Part shown: positions 47,390-57,247 of the stretch, piece after piece
How the letters are laid out: every line of letters starts with the position of its first letter
Numbering within the stretch: the first letter of the stretch is position 1
Origin: Rubritalea profundi
GTDB lineage: Bacteria > Verrucomicrobiota > Verrucomicrobiia > Verrucomicrobiales > Akkermansiaceae
Length of the DNA stretch: 57,878 nt
Assembly: GCF_002954445.1 (NCBI RefSeq)
Contig: NZ_MQWA01000001.1
Location: forward strand, 1,650,573-1,708,450
Reading direction: 5' to 3'
Notes under the pieces: model-generated
What the model was told of the DNA's origin: nothing
The model's input: only the letters and a program-made list of their open reading frames with translations
The model's database searches: none
Translations under genes and position numbers: made by a program

Positions 47390-48473
47390 CTATTGAGGCC
47401 TCGAAAACGTAGGGGCCTCTTTCGTGATCGGCAGGATCGCGGCGCTTTGACTAGCTTTGACGATGCTGATGGTCTCTTCGCCCATGTGATGTTTGACTAG
47501 CTTGTCAATGTCATCCAACAACAGCTGCCTCACCGGTCTGTCAGCGATCAGGTAGATGTAAACATCGCCAGGTCGCTCGACACCCGCACGTATCGCGCGC
47601 ATCAGCTCCACACCCTTCTCTTCATCCACCCGCGAGTTCACGGCGTACCACAGCTCTTCGGCCAGAGGAAATGCTGCCGGCTTGGATTGACCTTCACGCA
47701 CTTGATCGATCAAACGATAACCCAGTGGAGCCATGGCCAAAACACCGGCGCCAATCAGTCCCGTGAAAATACGCTTCATCGTCAGCGCTACGCCTTCCTC
47801 CAAATCCTTGGTTTTTAGCCCATGGAGTCGGAAAACCAACGCGCTGCCGAGCACAATCATCACCAGGTTGGTCAGTAGTAAAATGAAGGCTCCCAATGCA
47901 ATCATCCAGTCCTGCGATCCGATCGCTATACCCGAAGATGTCAGAGGTGGGACCAATGCCACCGCGATCGCTACCCCGGGAAGCGCGCCAGACATCTTAG
48001 GCCGAGCCATCGCATAGGCCGCCGCCGCTCCAGCAAAAAAGGCGATAAATAGATCAAGGATGTTAGCAGATCCACGCGACTCGACTTCTTGGGTCAGCTC
48101 ACTTCCTGGAATGACGACTCGTAACAATATTCCTAAGATCAACCCGATCGCAACACCTCGCCACATCGACTTTGCCGCCGTTTGTAACAAATCAAAATTC
48201 CCCTGCACCAGCCCCAGACCCGTCGCGATGAGCGGAGTCATCAATGGAGCCACCAACATCGCCCCCGATAATTACCGCCACAGAGTTCTGTAGCAGCCCC
48301 AAGCCAGCAAGAATCACAGAACAACCTAGCATCACGCCGAAGTTCATGCTCCACGCAGACCCCTCGCGCAACTGGTTCTCTAGATTGACGCGCTCGTCGT
48401 CGTCCAGGTGTGGAAAGAGTTCGAGGTAGTCGATCGTGTCACGAACCCGCATTTTATGATTTTTCCCAGCCAT
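47390..48473 (-). pseudogene. DUF389 membrane protein, frameshifted in a C5 run
   Basis: The N-terminal part (from 48473) has a soluble segment and two helices, ending SVAVIIGG. The second part starts with AMLVAPLMTPLIATGLGLVQGN, the conserved DUF389/TIGR00341 motif, and carries the remaining helices and a C-terminal soluble domain to 47390. Removing one G (C on the plus strand) from the five-base run at 48262-48266 gives VIIGAMLVAPL in one frame, about 361 residues. The family is of unknown function. The error type is a homopolymer insertion. Confidence 0.82.
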
Positions 48474-48552
48474 ATAACTCCCACGTTAGAAAATCGCTGA
48501 TCGCACGTCAACGCTGAGATCGCCAAGCCTCAGACTGGCAGTCTGCAGAATC

Positions 48553-48893
48553 CTAGAGACTGGCAGCCACCTTCGGGTTAAGTGGGTCGTGTGGGTCGCC
48601 TAGAATTTCATGTTTCAACTTCTTGATGCCTTTCGCACGATGCTCGGCGCCTTTCTTTTTCTCTTCGGCTGGGACGCATTCCCATACTTGTTGGTAGACA
48701 CGCATTTTGTTGCCGCCGTAGATTTTCTGCAGGTCTTCGTTGGAATAGCCGCGCTTCCAGAGGTCATCGGTAATCGCCTCAAGAATCTTTGAGAGTTCAC
48801 CACAACCGGTCGCTCCCTTGTCAAAAGCATTCATCATGTAGCCGCGCCCATGATCAGCTCACAGGCTGCCAGTGTTATGAGTAGTGTTTTCAT
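48553..48893 (-). pseudogene. Membrane dipeptidase (M19) remnant: signal peptide fused to C-terminus
   Basis: From ATG 48893 the frame reads [19 protein letters not shown] and then TGA, a plausible signal peptide cut short. From 48837 another frame reads [38 protein letters not shown] and MRVYQQVWE. This is the C-terminal end of peptidase M19 (renal dipeptidase type), normally 330-420 residues. Only about 95 residues remain, so most of the catalytic domain has been deleted between the signal peptide and this end. Confidence 0.7.
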
Positions 48894-48951
48894 TTTAAAT
48901 GTGGGACATATTTATAGGTATACGGTTTTCGTCTCTCTCGTTGGTTCGACG

Positions 48952-50380
48952 TCACTCCACGAGCTCGACATTGTTCAGAGTAAATCCCTTGTCGAAGAGC
49001 CTCGGCTCCGGTCCATAAAAACGAGCGAGCAGAAAGAAGCGACGCTTCGGGTCGGTGGGCAGCCAGTTGCTCTCCTTTCCCTTTGGAGGCTTGGGTCCGA
49101 AGTAGATGTCCAAGGTTCCGTCGGCGTTCTTCTTCACGTCCTTCATGTTGGAGTCGATGCTACTCTTGTTCATGTTGCGGATGTAGGAAGCGCTTTCTAA
49201 GTCGTAGGTTGTGATCGCCCAGAAATCCTTCACTGGCACCTTGGCGGGCATCACTAGCTTGTAGTTCTTTCCGCCGTCTAGCCATTCACCGTCGGCTGTT
49301 TCCGCACAGTCCAGATAGTAGGTGGCGGTACCGTAGTTTTTTACGCTGGTGATAATCGCGTAGTACAGTGAGCCACGCGCGTAATAGTCGTAGTAGGGAG
49401 GATACTCGTAAGGCCACTCCGTCTCCCGCGAACCGTCGGGGACCAGCGCAGACCACTTCTTACCCTCGTAAACGAACGGGTTTAGGACGCGGTGGTATTG
49501 TTCGATCATTTACTCGAGCGCTTCGGGTCCAGCCTTGTCGTAGACGGACTGCAACTTTGCGTCTGGCTTGAAGGGCTCCCCCTTCTTAAGGGCCGATGCG
49601 GGCCAACAACCCCATCATCGAAAGATCCCGATCTAAGGCGACTTCCTGATCGATCATTTCGTGAATCTCTCGGTAGATCGTCCCGTCCATCTTTGAGGTC
49701 ATCTCAAGTAATTTCCCGTAGAGGTCGACGAATTTCATTTCCGGCGGGGCGGCGGCTTTGGACAATGGGTAGATCTTTATCTGCTTGGTCAGCGCTGTAG
49801 CCTTGGCTAGATTCTCCTTGGTGGCACCACCCGCCATGATCGGACGCAAGGCCACCCAGCCGTGATTGGTTTCCTGCTCGTAGACCAAAGCGTTCGGCAG
49901 CAGTGGGCCATCGTAATTGGGCGGGACAAGCAGGTATGTCGCACCGCGACCGCCATCGCGACCATTGGCACCCACATCGTCGAGCGGCCTCTGTCAGGCG
50001 TCCATGATGGTTCCAAAGACGCCGACCCCTTCCACCGAAGCAGGCATCTCGACCACAATGGGCCCGTCTTTTAAATTCCAATAGCTTAGGATGTAGGGCG
50101 TCGTGTTGTTCGGCGTAGCGGTCTGGAACTTCCAGTCCTGGAGTTTGGAGTAGTCGCCGACGTCGTTCGGCCCCACCCCCGCATCCGCAAGTGCGTCTCT
50201 ATAAAACTTGAAATTCATCAAGGGCATGGCCCACACCGCGGCATCGATCGCGCGATGGTGAAGCATGCGTTCGCCAATGGTTTGTTTAGCATCCTCAGCC
50301 AGCATGGGAGTGGTCAGGCTGGAACATACTACTCCTAGAGCGAGTAGTCCTAGGTGGGTGGTTTTGAATAATTTTTTAAT
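48952..50380 (-). pseudogene. DUF1254/DUF1214 protein with lost start, two stops and one frameshift
   Basis: The frame from 50380 opens with ATT (not ATG) and then AAA AAA TTA TTC, giving a good lipoprotein signal (LLALGVVCSS), followed by the DUF1254 domain (MLHHRAIDAAVWAMPLMN). An in-frame TGA at 49994-49996 replaces a Trp (FGTIMDA-stop-QRPLDDVG). A three-G run at 49590-49592 has one base too many (restored: ARIGLKKGEPFKPD). A TAA at 49510-49512 follows KAGPEALE. The DUF1214 part continues in frame to 48952. A second ATG at 50305 is internal. Four independent lesions in one gene make this the clearest pseudogene. Confidence 0.9.
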
Positions 50381-50402
50381 TGTTAGAATTTTTGAGTTTT
50401 AA

Positions 50403-51599
50403 CTAAAACACAATTCGCGCGCGCAATCCAGCTATAAACATCACGTCTTGGTCGGGGCGGTAGGATGGGTTGACGATCATTTGGACACTGGGGGTGATGG
50501 CTAGGTTTTCGAGCTGAACACGGTAGAACAATTCGTTAGACCATTGTTGGCCAGCGAGTGGATCTGAAGGCTCGCTCCAACTGAGGCCGAGACCGAACAC
50601 GTCTTTCTCGCGGAATTGTTTGCTCAATCCAGCCGAGATCAATTTCTCGTAGAGCGCGCCACCACCGTCTGACCAACCACCTCGGACGAAGGGCATCCAG
50701 CGCCCCTCATCGCAGTAGTGCGACCAGTTGAAGGCGACTCCCCAGCTTTCTGGCACGCCAGCGGCATCGCGTCTGTCACTGTGCCACACGCCCAGGTGGG
50801 CATTGTCGAGGTAGAGTCTAGCTTGCTCAGAGGTCCAACCAATCTCGAGGTTCTTGTAAAATTCTCCGTCGCTAAAGACATCGAGGGTAGGGTCAGATGC
50901 GCTGCCATTGGCATCGTGGATTCCGGCTTTGAAATAGAAATTTTCTCCTAGCATTCCCGCCCCTGCGATCGCCATTCCTGAGTCGGGAACCGAGACCACC
51001 CCGCCAGTGGTGAAGGCTAAGTTAGAGAAGTGGGTGAGTGGGTTTGCTAGAGCATAGGCGTGGAAATAATCGTCCGCAGGAACAAAGCCGACAGAGACAC
51101 CAACCCGTCCATCTAACAACGACTGCGTCCATTGCAGGTTCACCAGCCCCCACTCACGGCCAGAATAGAGCGAACCATTGATCGAGCTCTGGCCAACGGT
51201 AAATCCTGCATTCTGCGGTGCGACATCGGTGTAGCGATGGCGGTTGTCTATGCGGAAGGAAAACCGCCCCCAGTTCTTTTGCTGATGGTTGAATGGTGTC
51301 CAAGTCCCGTAGAACCGAGCTATCCCACTGGCGGTAAAGTCTTCACCCGCACCAGCATCTGTGTAGCCTTGAGCCAAAGAACTGTATTCAAAGGAATAGT
51401 GTAAGGCGGTCTTCTCCTCGACCTTCTTTTTGAGGTCATTCCAGCGCTTCAATCGCGTTGGGTAATCGTCGTCGGCTAGGGTGTTCTCAATACTGGTGGG
51501 CGAGCCAAAGTCACCACCACCGGCGGTTTCAGCGTGGGCTAAGGAATTCAACAAGAGAGCTCCAGAGATCGCCGCTAAGGGAATGAGAGTCGATTTCAT
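50403..51599 (-). CDS. OprB-type carbohydrate-selective porin
   Basis: A 398-residue outer-membrane protein with a signal peptide (ending SLAHA|ET) and beta-strand-rich sequence throughout. Typical OprB segments are ALHYSFEYSSLAQGY, the tyrosine/tryptophan-rich GLVNLQWTQSLLDGRVGVSVG, NPLTHFSNLAFTTGG and SWGVAFNWSHYCDEGRW. It ends in RARIVF with a terminal Phe, as required for insertion by the BAM complex. It would admit sugars or oligosaccharides. It is intact and follows the DUF1254 pseudogene on the same strand. Confidence 0.88.
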   Translation of the reverse strand: MKSTLIPLAAISGALLLNSLAHAETAGGGDFGSPTSIENTLADDDYPTRLKRWNDLKKKVEEKTALHYSFEYSSLAQGYTDAGAGEDFTASGIARFYGTWTPFNHQQKNWGRFSFRIDNRHRYTDVAPQNAGFTVGQSSINGSLYSGREWGLVNLQWTQSLLDGRVGVSVGFVPADDYFHAYALANPLTHFSNLAFTTGGVVSVPDSGMAIAGAGMLGENFYFKAGIHDANGSASDPTLDVFSDGEFYKNLEIGWTSEQARLYLDNAHLGVWHSDRRDAAGVPESWGVAFNWSHYCDEGRWMPFVRGGWSDGGGALYEKLISAGLSKQFREKDVFGLGLSWSEPSDPLAGQQWSNELFYRVQLENLAITPSVQMIVNPSYRPDQDVMFIAGLRARIVF

Positions 51600-51625
51600 A
51601 TATATTACTTTCTAGGTTTTTATGT

Positions 51626-52440
51626 TTACTTAAAAATTTTAGCCAGAGCGTTTTGCACCACAGGCGCGATGTTGAAGCTCACCATCCACTCGGCGCCAAA
51701 GGCATCGGATTTTTCGACGTAGTAGTTCACTTCAGCAGTGAGTTTCCAAGGAGTCTCATTCCAGATGACGGTTTTCCCAACCTGAAAGTTGATCGGGATA
51801 TTCCACTGTGAGTTAGTCCAATCGTAGCTAGAAATAGGTGACGATCCCACATTCCAGCCACCACCAGGAAGCCAAGTCGCACTGAGTTGTCACCCCATCC
51901 AGCGACATCCCATTGGTGGTTAGGGAAAGCACCAAGCACGTACTTGTCAGTGATTTTACCGACTAACACCCCAGGCCCAATCGACCATTTACCAGAACCT
52001 AGCGCACTGGAGCTTGCGGTCTGCAAGGTCGTTATCAAACCAAAGGCAGTCAACAGACCTTCATCGGATGTGGTTGAGTAGGCCAGATCAAAGGCCAGGT
52101 CACCGAGACCACTTTCGCTCTCGAAATCTAATGTATCAGCATTGAAGACCGGTTGATCGACAACGATCGGTAGTGCGGGTCGCCAGAGCAACAAACTCCC
52201 ATTGTTCAAAGCAAACGGAAGACTCGGCTGAAACAAGGCGGTATAGCCAGTCTGGCTTGAGGCATTTGGCAATGAGCCAGAGAAACTACGCACTTGGTTC
52301 TTTAGCTGCATACTTGCCAATGGCGTGTTGGGGTTTGCCAGAGATTTGGCAATATCATCAGCCGACTTGGCTTCTTCTGCTAGACTCATCTGGCTGAGGG
52401 CCACGCTGGACGCGAGCGCCAATATTGTTAGGTTATTCAT
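51626..52440 (-). pseudogene. Outer-membrane beta-barrel transporter (neuromedin-U-like), frameshifted
   Basis: The first frame (from 52440) has a signal peptide and the pattern [21 protein letters not shown] followed by amphipathic strands ([34 protein letters not shown]). It is lost near 51880. Adding one base gives [21 protein letters not shown] and then the rest of the barrel, ending in IFK. It belongs to a loosely defined barrel group, annotated in many genomes as neuromedin U or transporter. It lies beside OprB and DUF1254 genes, a grouping seen elsewhere. Confidence 0.7.
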
Positions 52441-52757
52441 TTAGAGAACATTATTATTCTATTGGAACGCAGATGGAAAACCCCTTTGCCGCAGATCAAG
52501 ATTTGATCAGAGAAAAAAGGATTCTGCAGCGGTATTGGATCATATTTTCTGTTCCTTGGCGCTTGTTAGAAATCGCCACGTTCACTCGTCGCTACCCACG
52601 GTCGCGGGGCCCTAGGCCTATCTGCCAGAGCAACGATAGCGACCCCGGTAAAATCACCTTGAACAAAACCCCTCTGACAATAGGACGCTCAAGTGAGCTC
52701 ACGCGATCTTCATTCCAGCCCTTAGGTCGATGGCATCGAGCTGTGGCGCCGGGAATT
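52441..52757. other. Intergenic region without recognisable gene
   Basis: 317 bp between the start of the outer-membrane barrel gene and the end of the sulfatase gene. A plus-strand open frame crosses it but lacks leader, domain or neighbours of the same orientation. I see no clear terminator. Confidence 0.6.
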
Positions 52758-54281
52758 TCATGGCGCTACTTGCGCTGGCTTTTTTTTCTTTCTAGGTGAT
52801 TTTTGGCTGCCCGCCAATTCTCCCTTTTCCGACCACGGGATATTGCGATCGAAGAGTGTGCCGTAGGGTTGATAGTTGTTGTAGGGGACGGCGTGTTTTT
52901 TCCACACGGCCAGCTCGGCATCATACTTTTTACGCATGCGTTTCAGCGTGGTGCTGTGTTCTGGATTCTTAGCCAGATTTTTCAGTTCCAGTGGGTCGTT
53001 CGAGGTGTCGAACAGTTCCTCGGCGGGCGTCATCCCGTCGCCGCCGTACCACCAGTAGGTGTACTTTGATTTCTTGGTGAGCGTGGTCAAACAATGGGTG
53101 GGTTTTTCACCCCAAACGTTGATCAATATCATCTGATCACGGACGTCTCCGGCGGGGTTTACGATGAGTGGTAGCAAGCTTTTTCCATCCATGTTTTTCG
53201 GCACGGGCAGGCCTGCTAGTTCGAGTAGGGTCGGTGCGAAGTCGATGTTTCCTTTCAATGCCTGGCTCCGGAGTTTTTTCCCCGATGTCTTGCTGCGCGG
53301 GTCAAAGATCATCAACGGGACACGCGAGGATTCTTCAAGCGGGAGAACCTTGGAGCCGTAGCCGTGAGAGCCGCAGAGGAAACCGTTGTCGCTGGTGTAG
53401 ATGATGACGGTGTTGTCGGCAGCACCCTGCCTGTCGAGCTCATCGCGGATCATTCCGAGCGAGACGTCGATGGCGTAAATCTGCTGATGGTACTTGGCCA
53501 TCACTCCATCGTAGTCGGTGTCGTATTTCCACTCGCTGAAACGCGTGTATTGCCGGCCCTGCTTACTCTGCTCCGAAAGGTGATCGGCGAATTTCCTTCC
53601 GTAGTTGGCGGGTTTGACAAACGTTTTACCGGCGTAAACGTGATCGAATTTAGGGTCAGGCGTGACCGGCCGGTGTGGTGCTTTGAAACTGATCGACAGG
53701 CAGAAGGGTTTCCCTTCTTTAGCCGCCCGTTTGATCACGTTCTGGCCGAAGGCTCCGTAGGCGCGGGTCGAGTGGGGGTAGTCCTTGGCGTAGCTGGCCA
53801 TGGATTTATTTTTGCTCGTCTGGTAATTTGTCTGTCCCGGCCCCCCACCCCAGGCGTCAAAATCCCTTTCGCAAAGCCGCTGACCCTCGACGACAAATCC
53901 GAACTTACCGGCAAAGGCTGTGAGGTATCCGCTTTCGCGCAGCAAAACCGGGTAGGATTTTTTCCAGGTTTCGGCTTTCATGTTGCCGTGGCTGAAGTTG
54001 GTGCCGGTTTTATATTCATACATCCCGGTCATGATGTTAGCCCGGCTGGCCATACAGATGGCGGAGGTGTTGTAGTGCTTGTCGAAGCTGATGCCGTCGC
54101 GCCCGAGACGATCCATCTGCGGCGTCTTTACATCCTTGTTGCCGTAACAACCAACGGAGTAGGTGCATTGGTCATCGGCGAGCAGGAAGACGATGTTAGG
54201 CAGTGTATCGGCCTGCACCGAGCCAGCAGTGACGCACAAAACTGAAAGTTGAGTTATGAGGAATTTGTGCAGGACATTCAT
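52758..54281 (-). CDS. Type I sulfatase with C-M-A-S-R active site
   Basis: A 507-residue secreted enzyme. Signal peptide 1-24, [21 protein letters not shown], formylglycine motif C76-M-A-S-R (the Pro of C-x-P-S-R is Ala, an accepted variant), [27 protein letters not shown] and [14 protein letters not shown]. It ends with a basic, Lys/Pro-rich tail ([13 protein letters not shown]), which is unusual for a secreted sulfatase. The frame is intact. It lies next to the broken sulfatase at 54345-55862 on the same strand. Confidence 0.9.
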   Translation of the reverse strand: MNVLHKFLITQLSVLCVTAGSVQADTLPNIVFLLADDQCTYSVGCYGNKDVKTPQMDRLGRDGISFDKHYNTSAICMASRANIMTGMYEYKTGTNFSHGNMKAETWKKSYPVLLRESGYLTAFAGKFGFVVEGQRLCERDFDAWGGGPGQTNYQTSKNKSMASYAKDYPHSTRAYGAFGQNVIKRAAKEGKPFCLSISFKAPHRPVTPDPKFDHVYAGKTFVKPANYGRKFADHLSEQSKQGRQYTRFSEWKYDTDYDGVMAKYHQQIYAIDVSLGMIRDELDRQGAADNTVIIYTSDNGFLCGSHGYGSKVLPLEESSRVPLMIFDPRSKTSGKKLRSQALKGNIDFAPTLLELAGLPVPKNMDGKSLLPLIVNPAGDVRDQMILINVWGEKPTHCLTTLTKKSKYTYWWYGGDGMTPAEELFDTSNDPLELKNLAKNPEHSTTLKRMRKKYDAELAVWKKHAVPYNNYQPYGTLFDRNIPWSEKGELAGSQKSPRKKKKPAQVAP

Positions 54282-54344
54282 GTTGTGGTCTGTTTTTAAA
54301 ACCGAAAGACGCTAAAGTGAAACTTGGTATTTGGAGTTTAAAAC

Positions 54345-55862
54345 TTACAGTTTCGGTTCAATCCACTTGGGGATGCCAGTTGATTTTTCTTGTTTGAGGT
54401 ATTGGTCGAGGAAGGGTTTATCAGTATCGAGGGTGGCGTATTCGTTGACCATCAGGGGTCGGACGTCGGTCCACCAGACGTCGAAGTTTTTGCGCATGGT
54501 GGCGGCGATTTCCGGGTGTTGTTGGGCGACGTCGGTGGTTTCGCCCGGGTCTTTCTCGATGTTGTAGAGGGCGTCTACGACGAGACGCCATGACTCGTTG
54601 CGGACGGCGAAGCCTTTATATTTGGCTTGATCCGGATCGGTGTTGCCTTGGCCCCATCTTCCTGCGGCGTCTTTTTTGTTCCAGCGTCCTTTGTGGAAAA
54701 CTGTGTAGCGGTCGGGCCAAGTGGCTTTGGGGTTATCGATCAGGGGAAGCAAACTGCGGCCGTCGAGGTCGAGGTCGAGGTTTTTTCGGATGGCGGCAGC
54801 GGCGATGGAGGCGAGTGTCGGGAAGAGGTCGTAGTGGCGGGTGAGGCGTGCGACATCGGTGGCTGGTTTTATTTTCCCTGGGAGCCGCATGAAGAGCGGG
54901 ACGCGGGAGCCACCTTCGTTGGCTGAGCCTTTTTTCCCTTTCATGCCGGCGTTGTAGTTTCCGGCGGAGCTTCCGTTGTCGGTCATAAAGATCAGCAGGG
55001 TTTTGTCGGAGAGCCCCCACTCATCGAGTTTCAGCATGAGCACGCCCATATTTTCATCGACGTTTGCAATCATGCCGTAGAAGGCGGCTGAGTTGTCTTT
55101 GCGTTTACCCTTTTTGCCATTGGCTGTTGCCCCTTTTCCGACATAGGGAACTTTATATTTGTCGGCAACGATGAACGGGCCATGGGGGCGTTGGTGGAGA
55201 TGTAGGCGAAGAAGGGTTTCTTTTGATCGCTGCATTGTTTGATCTATGCGAGGGATTGTTTAAAGAAAACGTCGGTGCAGTAGCCTTTGGTTCTCACAAA
55301 GGTGTTATTGTGTTTGATGGCGGGATCGAAGTAGCCGTTGTTTGGCGGGTTGCTTTCGGTTCCCGGGAAGTTTTGGCCGATACCGCCAGCACCGTGGATG
55401 AACGACTCGTCGAAGCCGCGGTTGTTAGGCTGGTAGGGGGCGGCGTCGCCGAGGTGCCATTTACCAAAGATGCCAGTAGTGTAGCCGGCTGTTTTGAGCA
55501 CCTGGGCCTATGGTAGTGGTCTTGAGCGCCATACGTTCGCGCTCGAGGATGGTGTGGGTGACCCCATTCTTAAAGGGGGCGCGACCCGACATCAGTGCGG
55601 CGCGCGTAGGGGCGCAGGTCGGGCTGGCGTGGAAATCGGTAAAGCGTATACTTTGGCCGTGAAGTTTGTCAATGTTGGGCGTTTTGAGGTAAGGGTGACC
55701 GTGGCAGCTGAGGTCGCCGTATCCTTGGTCGTCGGTCATTACCAGGATGATGTTGGGTTTGCTTCCCTGCAGGTTTTCTTTCGCAGCTTTCGCCTCAGAC
55801 GAAATCACCGCCAGAATTGCTACCAAAATCAACGCCCATTTGCTATTTAGTATATGTTTCAT
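54345..55862 (-). pseudogene. Type I sulfatase with frameshifts and a nonsense codon
   Basis: The N-terminus has a signal peptide, KPNIILVMTDDQGYGDLSCHG, C83-A-P-T-R and RERMALKTTTI. An extra G near 55507 breaks the frame (restored as [21 protein letters not shown]). A TAG at 55244-55246 interrupts VFFKQSLA-stop-IKQCSDQ where Trp is expected. A missing C in the run at 55184-55188 then breaks STNAPHGPFIVAD. The last frame carries FMTDNGSSAGN, EGGSRVPLFMRLPGK and ends at 54345 with IEPKL. Length after repair is about 500 residues, normal for the family. Confidence 0.85.
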
Positions 55863-56046
55863 GTTATTTATTTCCCCGGCTTCTAGCGGAGTATTCTAAT
55901 GATATAATCCATTGATAGATATACGATAACGCTTGTATGTCCAACATGATTTATTAGACAATACCGCAGCCAAAAATGTGCTACAGCGCTTGTGACATGA
56001 GACTTCCTCATTCAAGAAACTACCCTGCCTAGCCTTCCTGCTAAAG

Positions 56047-56081
56047 AAAAAAGCCGAGCTCGCGGGATGCGAACTCGGCTT
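56047..56081 (-). terminator. Rho-independent terminator of the L,D-transpeptidase gene
   Basis: On the minus strand aagccgagttcgc pairs with gcgagctcggctt (one mismatch) and is followed by a T-rich run. It is 18 bp past the stop. The arms nearly match the groEL terminator at 20511-20545. Confidence 0.85.
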
Positions 56082-56098
56082 GTTATGAAGAGTAAATT

Positions 56099-57070
56099 TT
56101 ACTGCTTAGCCTCAGGCTGGATGATGCCGAAGTCCGTCTTCGACATGGTGCTAGCATTCGATGACTGGCGTGTTGCAAGAAGTATAGTTCCTGGAGTCAG
56201 AATGTTGCGGATCTTGCCGCGGAACTCCGCTGGGAAGTTCACATTACTTGCAATACTACCAGCTGGGTCACCAGTGACCTTGCCGCCGTTGAGGCTAAGA
56301 ACCGACCAAGATGTCGGGCCTGTGCCGCCTTCAAGCTTCATGAACACACCTTCTGGTGGGTTAGATCCGGGTGCTATGCCCATTGGGCTCTGACCGATTT
56401 TCACACCATTGCGCCAGACGTAGGCAGTCCGGTCAGCATAAGAAAGAAGGACCGAGTAGGGGCCAGTGCGGCTCTTGCTCGGATTCCACATTACACGACC
56501 TGTTGGATCTGGAATCGCTTTGTTAGACACGCCACCTTTTGCATTGGATGCCATGAGAACACTCGCTGGCTTCTTAGAGTAAGATGGGATGGTTCCCTTC
56601 TTGGTGATTGCCACAGTGGATCCATTAGAAAGGACACCGTAGACTTTCTCAGAGAATGCGTAAGGAAGACGGATGCAGCCTCCGGATGCTGGATAGCCCG
56701 GAAGGTCGCCAGCGTGCATCGCGATCCCAGTCCATGTGAGGCGCTGCATGTAGGGCATCTTGGCTCCTACGTAGACATTGGATTCGTGATCCACCTTGCG
56801 CTGGAGAATGGTGAACACACCCGTTGGTGTCTCTTTGCCTGCACGGCCGGTACTGACAGTGGAGCGGGCGATCTGTACGCCATTGCGGTAAACGTAGGCC
56901 ATTTGATCGTCGATACTCACGACCATCAGCACTGGGCCTGAGGTCGAGCGCTCAGGGTGCCATTCAAATTGGCCTGGAGCTAGTTTTGTCTGAGTTGTCG
57001 TCGCACAAGAACTGAAGCAAGCAACAGCCGCCGCTAGTCCCACTAATAGGACAGGTTTCATCAATTTCAT
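56099..57070 (-). CDS. L,D-transpeptidase (YkuD) lipoprotein with duplicated, degenerate second half
   Basis: A 323-residue protein with a lipobox ending at C22. Residues 34-165 form a YkuD domain: GPVLMVVSIDDQMAYVYRNG, TPTGVFTILQRK, MHAGDLPGYPASGGCIRLP with catalytic H119 and C132 and Arg134. Residues 191-323 repeat the same opening (GRVMWNPSKSRTGP, YADRTAYVWRNGVKIGQ, PPEGVFMKLEGG), but the H...SGGCIR part is gone. L,D-transpeptidases cross-link peptidoglycan or attach lipoproteins. The second half may bind substrate or regulate. The frame is intact. Confidence 0.9.
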   Translation of the reverse strand: MKLMKPVLLVGLAAAVACFSSCATTTQTKLAPGQFEWHPERSTSGPVLMVVSIDDQMAYVYRNGVQIARSTVSTGRAGKETPTGVFTILQRKVDHESNVYVGAKMPYMQRLTWTGIAMHAGDLPGYPASGGCIRLPYAFSEKVYGVLSNGSTVAITKKGTIPSYSKKPASVLMASNAKGGVSNKAIPDPTGRVMWNPSKSRTGPYSVLLSYADRTAYVWRNGVKIGQSPMGIAPGSNPPEGVFMKLEGGTGPTSWSVLSLNGGKVTGDPAGSIASNVNFPAEFRGKIRNILTPGTILLATRQSSNASTMSKTDFGIIQPEAKQ

Positions 57071-57247
57071 CGCTCCGTTTCGAACATATTAGCTAAAGCC
57101 CTACAAGCTAAACTAACAAAACTCGTAATGCTACGGAGTGATGCTACTGGATGTATTTAAAGCAACTCCCCTTCTCATAGTCTTGATTTGTTTGACACTA
57201 TCGGGCTCAATTACTATGATTAACTTATTTTTTTAGATCTCCCATTT

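Noticed and set aside
52425-52799. Plus-strand open frame in the gap before the sulfatase
   Set aside because: There is no leader, domain or co-oriented neighbour, and it overlaps the ends of two minus-strand genes.
53364-54245. 293-codon plus-strand frame opposite the intact sulfatase
   Set aside because: It mirrors a sulfatase with clear active-site motifs. It has no independent support.
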